Part shown: positions 35,066 to 43,395 of the stretch, one piece after another
How the letters are laid out: each line of letters begins with the position of its first letter
How positions within the stretch are numbered: position 1 is the stretch's first letter
Source: an uncultured Blautia sp.
GTDB taxonomy: Bacteria > Bacillota > Clostridia > Lachnospirales > Lachnospiraceae
DNA: 54,077 nt
Reading direction: 5' to 3'
Assembly (NCBI GenBank): GCA_934394545.1
Contig: CAKRRG010000011.1
Span: 1-54,077 of the forward strand
The notes under the pieces: model-generated
Seen by the model: only the letters and a program-made list of their open reading frames with translations
What the model was told of the DNA's origin: nothing
Database searches by the model: none
Position numbers and translations under genes: made by a program

Positions 35066-35144
35066 ATATCTATATGCAGCTTGGTATGTATATTTGCTGA
35101 AATTAATATAAAGGATATAAGGTAGAAATAAAGGAGGAAGTACA

Positions 35145-36308
35145 TTGTTAGAGATAATGTCAAATGAGGCGGAATCCTCTGCAAAGATTATTGTAATCGG
35201 AGTAGGCGGCGCCGGAAATAACGCAGTTAACAGAATGGTTGAAGAAGCCATCGGCGGGGTAGAGTTTGTAGGAGTGAATACAGATAAGCAGGCTCTGACT
35301 CTGTGTAAAGCTCCAACTGTACTTCAGATCGGTGAGAAGATTACCAAAGGTCTTGGTGCAGGAGCACAGCCTGAGGTTGGACAGAAAGCAGCAGAAGAGA
35401 GCATTGAGGAAGTTAAGAAGATCATCGAAGGTGCTGATATGGTATTTGTTACCTGTGGTATGGGCGGTGGAACCGGTACAGGTGCAGCTCCGGTGATTGC
35501 AGCAGCTGCTAAGGAAATGGGTATCCTCACTGTAGGTGTTGTGACCAAGCCTTTCCGTTTTGAAGCGAAGACACGTATGAATAACGCACTTGCAGGCATT
35601 GAGAACCTGAAGAAGGCTGTTGATACATTGATCGTAATCCCGAATGACAAGTTGCTGGAGATTGTTGATCGCCGTACTACTATGCCGGAAGCACTGAGAA
35701 AGGCAGATGAGGTTCTGCAGCAGGCTGTTCAGGGCATCACAGACCTGATCAATCTGCCGGCTCTTATTAACCTTGACTTTGCTGATGTTCAGACGGTTAT
35801 GACCGATAAGGGAATTGCTCACATTGGTATTGGTGAGGCAAGAGGTGATGATAAAGCCATGGAAGCTGTACAGCAGGCGGTATCTTCTCCGCTGCTTGAG
35901 ACTACGATCAAGGGCGCTACACATGTTATCATCAATATTTCCGGTGATATCTCCCTTATGGATGCAAATGATGCAGCAAGCTATGTACAGGAACTTACCG
36001 GAGAGGAAGCAAACATTATCTTTGGTGCTATGTATGATGATTCTGTTGCTGACTATGCAAGAATTACGGTTATTGCTACCGGTCTTTCTGATAATGCACA
36101 GGCAGCTAATCCATTTGGAAATAAAGCAAGTAACTCTGTATTTGCAAATAAGAGACCTGCTTCTACAACAATTGCAGGTGGTGTAAACCTGAACATGCCA
36201 TCCTTCAGCATGCCGACTATGAATGCTACACCATTCACAGCTAAGACACCATCCAGTACAGTTCAGAAGAAGGATATTCAGATTCCGGATTTCTTAAGAA
36301 ACAGATAA
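35145..36308 (+). CDS. ftsZ: Cell division protein FtsZ
   Basis: A 387-residue tubulin-like GTPase that forms the Z-ring. The tubulin signature GGGTGTGA lies at ~107-114, with VIPNDKLL and [11 protein letters not shown] also present. A ~65-residue linker leads to the C-terminal peptide [11 protein letters not shown] that binds FtsA/SepF. The start is TTG 35145: AAGGAGGA (35131-35138) lies 6 nt upstream, while ATG 35157 would be 18 nt away. Own promoter and terminator suggest expression partly independent of the dcw operon. Confidence 0.98.
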   Translation: MLEIMSNEAESSAKIIVIGVGGAGNNAVNRMVEEAIGGVEFVGVNTDKQALTLCKAPTVLQIGEKITKGLGAGAQPEVGQKAAEESIEEVKKIIEGADMVFVTCGMGGGTGTGAAPVIAAAAKEMGILTVGVVTKPFRFEAKTRMNNALAGIENLKKAVDTLIVIPNDKLLEIVDRRTTMPEALRKADEVLQQAVQGITDLINLPALINLDFADVQTVMTDKGIAHIGIGEARGDDKAMEAVQQAVSSPLLETTIKGATHVIINISGDISLMDANDAASYVQELTGEEANIIFGAMYDDSVADYARITVIATGLSDNAQAANPFGNKASNSVFANKRPASTTIAGGVNLNMPSFSMPTMNATPFTAKTPSSTVQKKDIQIPDFLRNR

Positions 36309-36324
36309 TGAATTGCATTTATAA

Positions 36325-36350
36325 GGCCCCCGTACATATGTGCGGGGGCC
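36325..36350 (+). terminator. Terminator of ftsZ (and of the convergent DUF1540 gene)
   Basis: GGCCCCCGTAC (36325-36335), loop ATAT, GTGCGGGGGCC (36340-36350), one G-T pair. The T-tract is short (ATTTG). Confidence 0.8.
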
Positions 36351-36355
36351 ATTTG

Positions 36356-36676
36356 TCAGCATTGACATTGGAAGGTGTTGCATTTTGTTTCAGAGCATGA
36401 CTTTGCGCCGTTTCCGGCTACATCGATGGCTGCAGCAGTACATTTGCAGTTCTCATTATAGGTACAGTTGTGTGCTTTGCAATCGATCTGGATGGATTGG
36501 CATCCGCAGTGGTTTATAGCACTGTTTGCAGCACTTTGGTTTCTCTCACGAAAGCTTCCGCAGGATGTTTCCTCAGAACTCTTGGCGCTGTCGCCCATAA
36601 CGTCGATCTCACCCCTGGAGCAGAGCATATCTTCGTTATAAGCACAAGTTGTTGCAGAACATTTTAAGATTGTCAT
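36356..36676 (-). CDS. Small cysteine-rich protein with two DUF1540 domains
   Basis: A 106-residue protein. Two copies of the DUF1540 motif are seen: LKCSATTCAYNEDMLC...C near the start and IDCKAHNCTYNENCKC...C in the second half. The regular Cys pattern suggests metal binding. The role is unknown; such proteins are widespread in Clostridia. ATG 36676 follows AGGAGGT at 7 nt; the frame extends 74 codons upstream but those are AT-rich and lack an RBS. It lies convergent to ftsZ and divergent from infC. Confidence 0.85.
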   Translation of the reverse strand: MTILKCSATTCAYNEDMLCSRGEIDVMGDSAKSSEETSCGSFRERNQSAANSAINHCGCQSIQIDCKAHNCTYNENCKCTAAAIDVAGNGAKSCSETKCNTFQCQC

Positions 36677-36816
36677 GGCGTTTACCTCCTGATCATAATT
36701 CTGGATTTGATTTTCCAGAGTTTTGTAATATGAAACAGTTTTAGTTTTTCCTGTATTTGTGAAAATATGCAAGGGATTCGAGTACTTGAAAAAAATAAAA
36801 AAATTTGGAAAATGGC

Positions 36817-36845
36817 TTGACTTTCGAAAGAAGACATGATAATAT
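36817..36845 (+). promoter_or_regulatory. infC-rpmI-rplT promoter
   Basis: TTGACT (36817-36822), 17-nt spacer, TAATAT (36840-36845) with extended -10 TG at 36837-36838. Start near 36852. It lies in the 421-bp gap 36677-37097, whose left part (36677-36800) is AT-rich and presumably holds the DUF1540 promoter, which I could not place. Confidence 0.82.
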
Positions 36846-36851
36846 TCAACA

Positions 36852-37097
36852 GTACGTGATGAAAAGAAAGCAGAGTTCACTCTCACCTCAGCGCACATTC
36901 AGATGCGGCTCGGGTTCATATTGCACAGCAGCGCGTGACTTAGTTCGCGGGTGTAATAGGAGAAGTGTGGATTCTGTCCGCACTTTTTTTATGTGTGGTC
37001 ACGTATGAAGGCAGGGTTTCCTGCGAAGGGGAATGAGAGTCCAGAGTTTTTCGCTGGATGATAACAGATCATCTATCAGGTATGGAGGTGCACAACA
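36852..37097 (+). promoter_or_regulatory. infC operon leader with attenuator (L20-leader-like)
   Basis: A ~245-nt leader in front of infC with a G/C-rich, foldable first half (36880-36960) and an intrinsic terminator at 36964-36990, followed by ~105 nt before the start codon. Firmicutes commonly regulate this operon by premature termination controlled by L20. Placement and the mid-leader terminator fit that; I have not verified the Rfam fold. Confidence 0.65.
36964..36990 (+). terminator. Attenuator terminator in the infC leader
   Basis: AGTGTGGA (36964-36971), loop TTCTG, TCCGCACT (36977-36984), then six more T. No plus-strand gene ends here, so it must act on the infC leader transcript. 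Confidence 0.85.
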
Positions 37098-37604
37098 ATT
37101 AGCAATTTAATGATCAACGAACAAATCAGAGACAAAGAGGTACGCTTAATTGGTCCGGACGGAGAACAGCTTGGAATCATGTCCGCAAGAGAAGCAATGG
37201 CTAAGGCTCAGGAGGCAGAGCTTGATTTAGTAAAGATTGCCCCACAGGCAAAGCCACCGGTATGTAAGATCATCGACTATGGCAAATATCGCTACGAGCT
37301 TGCCAGAAAAGAAAAAGAAGCCAAGAAGAAGCAGAAGACCATCGATGTCAAAGAAGTGCGTCTTTCACCAAATATTGATACGAATGACTTGAACACAAAG
37401 GCTGGGGCAGCACGTAAATTCCTTTCTAAAGGAGACAGAGTTAAAGTTACTCTTCGTTTCCGCGGAAGAGAAATGGCGCATATGTCCAGCAGCAAGCATG
37501 TTCTGGATGATTTTGCCGATATGCTGAAGGATGTTGCCGTAGTTGAGAAGGCAGCTAAGGTAGAAGGCAGAAGCATGACAATGTTTTTAGCACAGAAACA
37601 CTAG
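37098..37604 (+). CDS. infC: Translation initiation factor IF-3, ATT start
   Basis: A 168-residue IF-3 with N-domain (INEQIRDKEVRLIGPDGEQLG), a Lys-rich linker and C-domain (FRGREMAHMSSSKHVLDDF). ATG 37110 lies 21 nt after the GGAGG at 37084-37088, too far. In-frame ATT 37098 is 9 nt away and gives the N-terminus ISNLMINEQIRDKEV, as in B. subtilis and E. coli, where infC also starts with AUU. IF-3 rejects AUU initiation, so excess IF-3 lowers its own synthesis. Confidence 0.93.
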   Translation: MSNLMINEQIRDKEVRLIGPDGEQLGIMSAREAMAKAQEAELDLVKIAPQAKPPVCKIIDYGKYRYELARKEKEAKKKQKTIDVKEVRLSPNIDTNDLNTKAGAARKFLSKGDRVKVTLRFRGREMAHMSSSKHVLDDFADMLKDVAVVEKAAKVEGRSMTMFLAQKH

Positions 37605-37694
37605 GATGTTGCATTCATTTGGATAGACATCCCATGAGGGAGTCAGGCTGGATGAGGGACATTAAATAGATACGATATTAAGGAGGAAATTACA

Positions 37695-37892
37695 ATGCCA
37701 AAAATTAAAACTTGTAGAGCAGCAGCTAAGCGCTTCAAAAAAACAGGAACAGGAAAATTAGTAAGAAATAAAGCTTACAAGAGCCATATCTTAACAAAGA
37801 AATCTCAGAAGAGAAAGAGAAATCTTAGAAAAGCTACTGTTGTTGATTCTACTAATGTTAAGAGCATGAAGAAAGCATTACCGTATTTATAA
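37695..37892 (+). CDS. rpmI: Ribosomal protein L35
   Basis: A 65-residue, highly basic 50S protein. [20 protein letters not shown] and [17 protein letters not shown] are family hallmarks. AAGGAGG lies 7-8 nt before the ATG. It is second in infC-rpmI-rplT. Confidence 0.98.
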   Translation: MPKIKTCRAAAKRFKKTGTGKLVRNKAYKSHILTKKSQKRKRNLRKATVVDSTNVKSMKKALPYL

Positions 37893-37932
37893 GATATAGC
37901 ATAGAAGAAGACGAACAGGAGGAAAATAAGAA

Positions 37933-38289
37933 ATGGCAAGAATTAAAGGCGGATTAAACGCAAAGAAGAAACATAATCGTGTATTAAAACTGGCAAAGGG
38001 CTACAGAGGAGCTCGTTCCAAACAGTATAGAGTAGCAAAACAGTCTGTTATGCGTGCACTTACCAGCTCTTATGCTGGAAGAAAGCAGAAGAAACGTCAG
38101 TTCAGACAGCTCTGGATCGCACGTATCAATGCTGCAGCAAGAATGAACGGATTATCCTACAGCAAAATGATGCACGGCCTTAAAGTTGCAAACATCGACA
38201 TCAACAGAAAGATGCTTGCTGAGATGGCTGTAAATGATGCTCAGGGATTTGCAGCACTTGCTGAAATCGCTAAGAAAGCAATCGCTTAA
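37933..38289 (+). CDS. rplT: Ribosomal protein L20
   Basis: A 118-residue 50S assembly protein. [33 protein letters not shown] and [13 protein letters not shown] are typical. In Firmicutes it represses this operon by binding the infC leader. AGGAGG precedes the ATG, and a strong terminator follows. Confidence 0.98.
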   Translation: MARIKGGLNAKKKHNRVLKLAKGYRGARSKQYRVAKQSVMRALTSSYAGRKQKKRQFRQLWIARINAAARMNGLSYSKMMHGLKVANIDINRKMLAEMAVNDAQGFAALAEIAKKAIA

Positions 38290-38312
38290 TCAGAATTAAG
38301 AAGATACTTACA

Positions 38313-38337
38313 GGAGATGGGAAACCATCTCCTTTTT
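38313..38337 (+). terminator. Terminator of the infC operon
   Basis: GGAGATGG (38313-38320), GNRA-type loop GAAA, CCATCTCC (38325-38332), TTTTT. Confidence 0.93.
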
Positions 38338-38384
38338 CGTGCCAGGAAATGGCTCCGCTTTAAGAAAAAAACACTGGAAACAGC

Positions 38385-38434
38385 CTTTTGTTATTCCAGC
38401 CACGTACGCTTGTGCGCCACAGGAATAACAAAAG
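38385..38434. repeat. 13-bp inverted repeat hairpin of unknown role
   Basis: CTTTTGTTATTCC (38385-38397) pairs perfectly with GGAATAACAAAAG (38422-38434). The loop contains a nested CGTAC/GTGCG stem. There is no T-tract on either strand, and it lies between the rplT terminator and the livJ promoter. Confidence 0.8.
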
Positions 38435-38456
38435 TGACATAATTTTTAATTTTCTC

Positions 38457-38485
38457 TTGCAATCAAAAAAACAGAATGCTATAAT
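38457..38485 (+). promoter_or_regulatory. livJHMGF promoter
   Basis: TTGCAA (38457-38462), 17-nt spacer, TATAAT (38480-38485) with extended -10 TG at 38477-38478: one of the strongest promoters in the window. Confidence 0.9.
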
Positions 38486-38532
38486 CATAACATTAAAGTA
38501 GTAAAGAGAAAAAGTTAAGGAGGAGATTTATT

Positions 38533-39696
38533 ATGAAAAATCTGAAAAAAGTACTCAGCATTACTGCAGCCGCAGCAATGGCAGTATCCGCAGTAACACC
38601 AGTTTCTGTATTTGCAGAAAGCGAGGAAACCTTCAAAATCGGTGTTATCGGACCTATGACAGGAGATTATGCACAGTATGGTACCGGTGTATATAATTCA
38701 GCTAAGATTGCGGCTGACGAGATTAATGCAAATGGCGGTTTCAATGGTTATCAGGTAGAGATTCTTGACGCCGGTGATGATCAGGGAGATCCTGAGAAGG
38801 CAGTTAATGCATATAACGACCTTCTTGATAAGGGTATGCAGATGCTTTGCGGTACCGTTACCTCTGGTGCATGTATTGCAGTAGGTGCAGAAGCAGCTGA
38901 GAGCACATTCCTTTTTACACCATCCGCTACAGCTGTAGATAGTATTACAGCCGGAGATAATGAGTTCCGTATGTGCTTTACAGACCCGATGCAGGGAACG
39001 AAATCTGCTGAGTACATCTCAGAGAACGGATTGGCAACTAAAGTAGCTGCCCTGTATGATTCTATGGCTGATTATAACTCTGGTGTACATGATGCCTTTG
39101 TATCTGCCTGCGCAGATTATGGTCTTGAGGTTGTAGCTGATGAAGCTTACACAACAGACAATAACACAGACTTCTCCGTACAGCTTGGCAAGATTAAAGA
39201 CAGCGGTGCAGAGCTTCTGTTCCTTCCGAACTATTACAACGACAATGCATTGATTCTTCAGCAGGCTCATGATCTTGGACTTGACATGAAGATTTTCGGT
39301 GTTGATGGTATGGATGGTATTCTGAACGTTGAGAACTTCGATACTTCTCTTGCAGAAGGCGTTATGCTTCTGACACCATTCTCTGCAACATCTGACGATG
39401 AGAAGTCCCAGAGTTTTGTAAAGGCTTATGGTGATGCAAATAACGGTGAGACCCCTAACCAGTTCGCAGCAGATGCATATGATGTACTTTATGCTATGCA
39501 GGCAGCTGCAAATGATGCAGGAATTACACCGGATATGTCCAATGAAGATATCAGTGCTGCAATGTCCGCTTCCATGCTGAACATTTCCATTGACGGTCTT
39601 ACTGGAGAAGCAAAGTGGACAGAAGATGGTGAGTGCGATAAAGCACCTAAGGCTTATGTGATCAAAGATGGTGTTTACGCTTCTATGGACGAGTGA
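38533..39696 (+). CDS. livJ: Branched-chain amino-acid ABC transporter substrate-binding protein
   Basis: A 387-residue secreted binding protein (LivJ/LivK type I fold). The signal peptide ends VSVFA-ESEE, with a signal peptidase I site and no lipobox Cys. That is unusual for a Gram-positive binding protein, which normally needs a lipid anchor. Family blocks are FKIGVIGPMTGDYAQYG and AADEINANGGFNGYQVE. AAGGAGGAG precedes the ATG. It heads livJHMGF; a hairpin separates it from livH. Ligand presumed Leu/Ile/Val by family and operon. Confidence 0.94.
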   Translation: MKNLKKVLSITAAAAMAVSAVTPVSVFAESEETFKIGVIGPMTGDYAQYGTGVYNSAKIAADEINANGGFNGYQVEILDAGDDQGDPEKAVNAYNDLLDKGMQMLCGTVTSGACIAVGAEAAESTFLFTPSATAVDSITAGDNEFRMCFTDPMQGTKSAEYISENGLATKVAALYDSMADYNSGVHDAFVSACADYGLEVVADEAYTTDNNTDFSVQLGKIKDSGAELLFLPNYYNDNALILQQAHDLGLDMKIFGVDGMDGILNVENFDTSLAEGVMLLTPFSATSDDEKSQSFVKAYGDANNGETPNQFAADAYDVLYAMQAAANDAGITPDMSNEDISAAMSASMLNISIDGLTGEAKWTEDGECDKAPKAYVIKDGVYASMDE

Positions 39697-39781
39697 TTTA
39701 AATAATCAGAATATTGGATTTATATCTACAATTTGATATGAATCTCAACCATTTCCCTGATCGTGCAGGGAATGGCCGTTA

Positions 39782-39824
39782 GCAAAGGGGAGACGGTTAC
39801 CTGTTGGTTCGTCTCCTTCTTTGC
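39782..39824 (+). terminator. Intercistronic hairpin between livJ and livH
   Basis: GCAAAGGGGAGACG (39782-39795) pairs with CGTCTCCTTCTTTGC (39810-39824) with a small bulge; ACC/GGT can pair in the loop. No clean T-tract follows. It probably acts as a partial terminator or 3' stabiliser. Confidence 0.65.
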
Positions 39825-39855
39825 AATTATAGAAAAACCAGTTAAGAGGTGCATT

Positions 39856-40740
39856 ATGAGTTTTATATCTTATTTAAAGGATGGTATCAGCCTTGGAAGT
39901 ATCTATGCGATTATTGCCCTTGGCTATACAATGGTTTATGGTATTGCTAAAATGCTGAACTTCGCCCATGGAGATGTTATCATGGTTGGAGCATTCGTAA
40001 TCCTTACCGCAGTTACAAAAGCCAGTATGTCACCAATCCTGGCAGTTATTCTTTCTGTTGTAATCTGTACAGTTGCCGGTGTTGTTATCGAAGCAGTCGC
40101 CTATAGACCTCTTCGTAAGGCATCTTCGAATCTGGCAGTGCTGATTACAGCAATCGGTGTCAGTTACCTGCTTCAGAATCTGGCACTTCTGATTTTTGGT
40201 GCCGATGCCAAGAGCTTTGTGCCCATCATTAACGTTCCATCTTTAGTTCTGTTTGATGGACAGCTTACCATTAAAGGTGTTACAATTGTTACAATTTTTG
40301 CATGTATTGTGATCATGGTCGGTCTTCAGCTTTTTGTCAAAAAGACCAAGCCGGGACGTGCCATGCAGGCGGTATCTGAGGATCGTGATGCCGCACAGCT
40401 CATGGGCGTTAATGTAAACGCTACTATTTCCCTTACTTTTGCAATCGGTTCCGGACTTGCTGCAATTGCAGGTCTTCTGCTTTGTTCTGCATATCCTACA
40501 CTGACTCCTTACACAGGAGCCATGCCTGGTATCAAAGCATTCGTAGCTGCCGTATTTGGTGGTATCGGATCAATTCCAGGGGCTATGGTAGGCGGAATCC
40601 TTCTTGGTGTTATTGAGATTTTCAGTAAGGCATATATTTCTTCACAGGTTGCAGATGCAATTGTGTTTGCAGTTCTGATCGTGGTGCTGCTTGTAAAACC
40701 ATCTGGATTGTTCGGTAAGAACATTCAGGAGAAAGTATGA
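39856..40740 (+). CDS. livH: Branched-chain amino-acid ABC permease LivH
   Basis: A 294-residue membrane permease. LGSIYAIIALGYTMVYGIAKMLNFAHGD-type start and GRAMQAVSEDRDAAQLMGVN are LivH hallmarks, and about eight membrane segments are visible. The frame runs 31 codons upstream, but ATG 39856 has AAGAGGTG before it and matches the family start. It pairs with LivM to form the channel. Confidence 0.95.
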   Translation: MSFISYLKDGISLGSIYAIIALGYTMVYGIAKMLNFAHGDVIMVGAFVILTAVTKASMSPILAVILSVVICTVAGVVIEAVAYRPLRKASSNLAVLITAIGVSYLLQNLALLIFGADAKSFVPIINVPSLVLFDGQLTIKGVTIVTIFACIVIMVGLQLFVKKTKPGRAMQAVSEDRDAAQLMGVNVNATISLTFAIGSGLAAIAGLLLCSAYPTLTPYTGAMPGIKAFVAAVFGGIGSIPGAMVGGILLGVIEIFSKAYISSQVADAIVFAVLIVVLLVKPSGLFGKNIQEKV

Positions 40741-40750
40741 GGTGGCCGCT

Positions 40751-41821
40751 ATGAAGAATATGAACAAAACAACAAAAAACAATTTTATTACATATGGAAT
40801 GGTAATTGCAATTTTTGCGATTGTACAGATTCTTTCTTCTACCGGAAACCTGTCCAGACTGTTAACCGGTCTTCTGGTACCAATTTGTGTGTACACCATT
40901 GCATCTCTTTCGCTGAATCTTGTAGTTGGCTATTCTGGAGAGCTTAGCCTTGGACACGCCGGTTTTATGTGTGTGGGAGCATATTCCAGTGCCCTGTTTT
41001 CTCATATTACCAGCGATGTGCTTCCATCTGTACCAAGACTGATCCTGGCTCTGGTAGTAGGAGCTCTCGTTGCAGCTGTTTTTGGTGTGCTTATTGGTAT
41101 TCCGGTTCTGAGACTTCGTGGTGACTATCTTGCAATCGTAACCCTTGCATTTGGAGAAATCATCAAGAATCTGATCAACATTCTTTATGTTGGCGTAGAT
41201 GATAATGGTATCCATGTGGCAACAAGTGCTGCAAATCTTCATCTGGATCCGGGAGGAAAGCAGATTATCAAAGGTGCCCTTGGTGTTTCCGGAACTGCAA
41301 CTCTGTACAAAGACATAAAAGATTATTTCTTCCTGATTGGAGTAATTCTTATTTTGCTGGTGCTGTTTGTTATACAGAATCTGGTAAATTCCAGAAGCGG
41401 CCGTGCAATTACATCTACACGTGATAACCGAATCGCTGCTGAGTCAATTGGTATCAATATAACAAGAAACAAACTGCTTGCATTTACAGTTTCCGCTGCC
41501 ATTGCAGGTGTGGCCGGTGTGCTTTATGCCCACAATCTTTCCATGCTGAAGGTATCCATTTTTGATTACAATATGTCGATTACCATCCTTGTATATGTCA
41601 TTCTTGGCGGAATGGGAAATCTTCGGGGAAGCATTCTTGCAACAATTGTGCTTTATGCGCTTCCTGAGCTGCTTCGTGGCTTCTCCACATATCGTATGCT
41701 GATTTACGCGATCGTTATGATCGCAATGATGCTTTTCAACTGGGCTCCGGCAGCAAGAGATTTCAGAAGCCGCGTAGTTGAGAAAATCAAAGGTCATGGC
41801 AAAGAAAAGGAGGCAGCTTGA
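40751..41821 (+). CDS. livM: Branched-chain amino-acid ABC permease LivM
   Basis: A 356-residue polytopic permease. LSLNLVVGYSGELSLGHAGF, VLRLRGDYLAIVTLAFGE and VILGGMGNLRGS are LivM motifs. GAGG (39 to 42 of 40700s, overlapping the livH stop) lies 8 nt before ATG 40751; GTG 40742 is an in-frame alternative inside the RBS. It begins 10 nt after livH. Confidence 0.95.
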   Translation: MKNMNKTTKNNFITYGMVIAIFAIVQILSSTGNLSRLLTGLLVPICVYTIASLSLNLVVGYSGELSLGHAGFMCVGAYSSALFSHITSDVLPSVPRLILALVVGALVAAVFGVLIGIPVLRLRGDYLAIVTLAFGEIIKNLINILYVGVDDNGIHVATSAANLHLDPGGKQIIKGALGVSGTATLYKDIKDYFFLIGVILILLVLFVIQNLVNSRSGRAITSTRDNRIAAESIGINITRNKLLAFTVSAAIAGVAGVLYAHNLSMLKVSIFDYNMSITILVYVILGGMGNLRGSILATIVLYALPELLRGFSTYRMLIYAIVMIAMMLFNWAPAARDFRSRVVEKIKGHGKEKEAA

Positions 41822-41823
41822 TT

Positions 41824-42582
41824 ATGGCAATGTTAGAGGTAAACAATCTTTCTATCCAGTTTGGCGGCCTTCATGCAGTTGATAATTTTCATATGAAAAT
41901 TGAAAAAGGTGAATTGTATGGGCTGATCGGACCAAACGGTGCCGGAAAAACAACGGTATTTAATCTTCTCACAGGTGTATATAAACCAAATGAGGGAATC
42001 ATTAAGCTGGATGGTCAGGACATTACAGGAAAGAGTATTATTGACATTAATAAGGCGGGTATTGCACGAACCTTTCAGAATATCCGGCTTTTTAAGGATA
42101 TGACAGTATTGGATAACGTTAAGGCAGGGCTTCACAATCATTATAAGTATTCCACTCTTACCGGAATCTTAAGACTTCCGAAGTATTTTAAAGTGGAAAA
42201 AGAGATGAATGAACGTGCTATGGAGATTCTGAAGGTATTTAATCTGGATCAGGAAGCAAATCTTCTTGCTGGAAATCTTCCTTATGGCAAACAGCGTAAG
42301 CTGGAAATTGCCAGAGCACTTGCCACAGATCCCAAGCTTCTTTTACTGGATGAACCTGCAGCCGGTATGAACCCAAATGAGACACAGGAACTGATGGATA
42401 CGATTCGGTTTGTAAGAGATCATTTTAACATGACAATCCTGCTGATCGAACATGATATGAAGCTGGTTGGCGGTATCTGCGAGGAACTGACGGTACTGAA
42501 CTTCGGACAGGTACTTTGTCAGGGCGAGACTGCAAAGGTTCTCAAGGATCCTACCGTTGTTTCTGCATATCTGGGCGAATAA
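41824..42582 (+). CDS. livG: Branched-chain amino-acid ABC ATPase LivG
   Basis: A 252-residue ATPase of the LivG type. Walker A is GPNGAGKTT and the Q-loop region RTFQNIRLFKDMTVLDNV. The signature is degenerate, LPYGKQRKLE, as usual in LivG. Walker B is LLLLDEPAAGMNP and the H-loop IEHDM. AAGGAGG lies 10 nt before ATG 41824; TTG 41818 overlapping the livM stop is possible. Confidence 0.95.
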   Translation: MAMLEVNNLSIQFGGLHAVDNFHMKIEKGELYGLIGPNGAGKTTVFNLLTGVYKPNEGIIKLDGQDITGKSIIDINKAGIARTFQNIRLFKDMTVLDNVKAGLHNHYKYSTLTGILRLPKYFKVEKEMNERAMEILKVFNLDQEANLLAGNLPYGKQRKLEIARALATDPKLLLLDEPAAGMNPNETQELMDTIRFVRDHFNMTILLIEHDMKLVGGICEELTVLNFGQVLCQGETAKVLKDPTVVSAYLGE

Positions 42583-42595
42583 GGAGGAAAGAATA

Positions 42596-43306
42596 ATGGC
42601 AATGTTGGAAGTAAAAGATTTACACGTATATTACGGTGTGATCCAGGCTTTAAAAGGAATTTCCTTTGAGGTAAACCAGGGTGAGGTTATTGCTCTGATC
42701 GGTGCCAATGGTGCCGGAAAAACCACTACACTGCAGACTCTTACCGGTCTTCTTTCTGCCAAAGAGGGTTCCGTTGTTTTTGAAGGAAAAGATATTACCC
42801 GGGTTCCGGCGCATAAGATCGTAGAAATGGGAATCGCACATGTGCCGGAAGGACGCCGTGTGTTCTCTGATCTGAGTGTATATGAGAATCTGATCATGGG
42901 GGCTTATACAAGAAAAGATAAGGCAGAGATCCAGGAGAGTCTTGCCAATGTATACAAGAGATTTCCAAGACTGGAAGAGCGAAAAGGCCAGCGTGCAGGT
43001 ACCCTTTCCGGTGGTGAACAGCAGATGCTTGCGATGGGCCGTGCACTTATGAGTAAACCGAGACTGATCGTAATGGATGAGCCGTCCATGGGACTTTCCC
43101 CTATTTTTGTAAATGAAATTTTCGATATTATCCGTGTGGTAAGCGAAAGCGGCACAACAGTACTTCTGGTAGAGCAGAATGCAAAGAAAGCACTTTCCAT
43201 TGCAGACCGTGCTTATGTTCTTGAGACTGGTAAAATCACAATGAGCGGAAAAGCAGCTGATTTGTTAAATGATGAGGCGGTACAGAAGGCTTATCTGGGA
43301 GAGTAG
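42596..43306 (+). CDS. livF: Branched-chain amino-acid ABC ATPase LivF
   Basis: A 236-residue partner of LivG. It has GANGAGKTT, VPEGRRVFSDLSVYENL, LSGGEQQMLAMGRAL, LIVMDEPSMGLSP and LVEQNA (H-loop replaced by Gln-Asn, normal for LivF). AAGGAGG lies directly before ATG 42596, 13 nt after livG. No terminator is seen after it. Confidence 0.96.
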   Translation: MAMLEVKDLHVYYGVIQALKGISFEVNQGEVIALIGANGAGKTTTLQTLTGLLSAKEGSVVFEGKDITRVPAHKIVEMGIAHVPEGRRVFSDLSVYENLIMGAYTRKDKAEIQESLANVYKRFPRLEERKGQRAGTLSGGEQQMLAMGRALMSKPRLIVMDEPSMGLSPIFVNEIFDIIRVVSESGTTVLLVEQNAKKALSIADRAYVLETGKITMSGKAADLLNDEAVQKAYLGE

Positions 43307-43395
43307 AAGCTTTTTGTGTAAGCAATTGCAAATATATGGAAAATAAAAAAAGTTATCCGACAGAAACTTTTGCCGGTGTAATAAGGAGGAGAAAA

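Noticed and set aside
36805..37008. 67-codon plus-strand frame in the infC leader
   Set aside because: It starts before the predicted transcription start, runs through the attenuator stem and has no RBS.
38448..38462. CodY-like box near the liv promoter
   Set aside because: Only the left half (AATTTTC) matches the known consensus; the right half does not.
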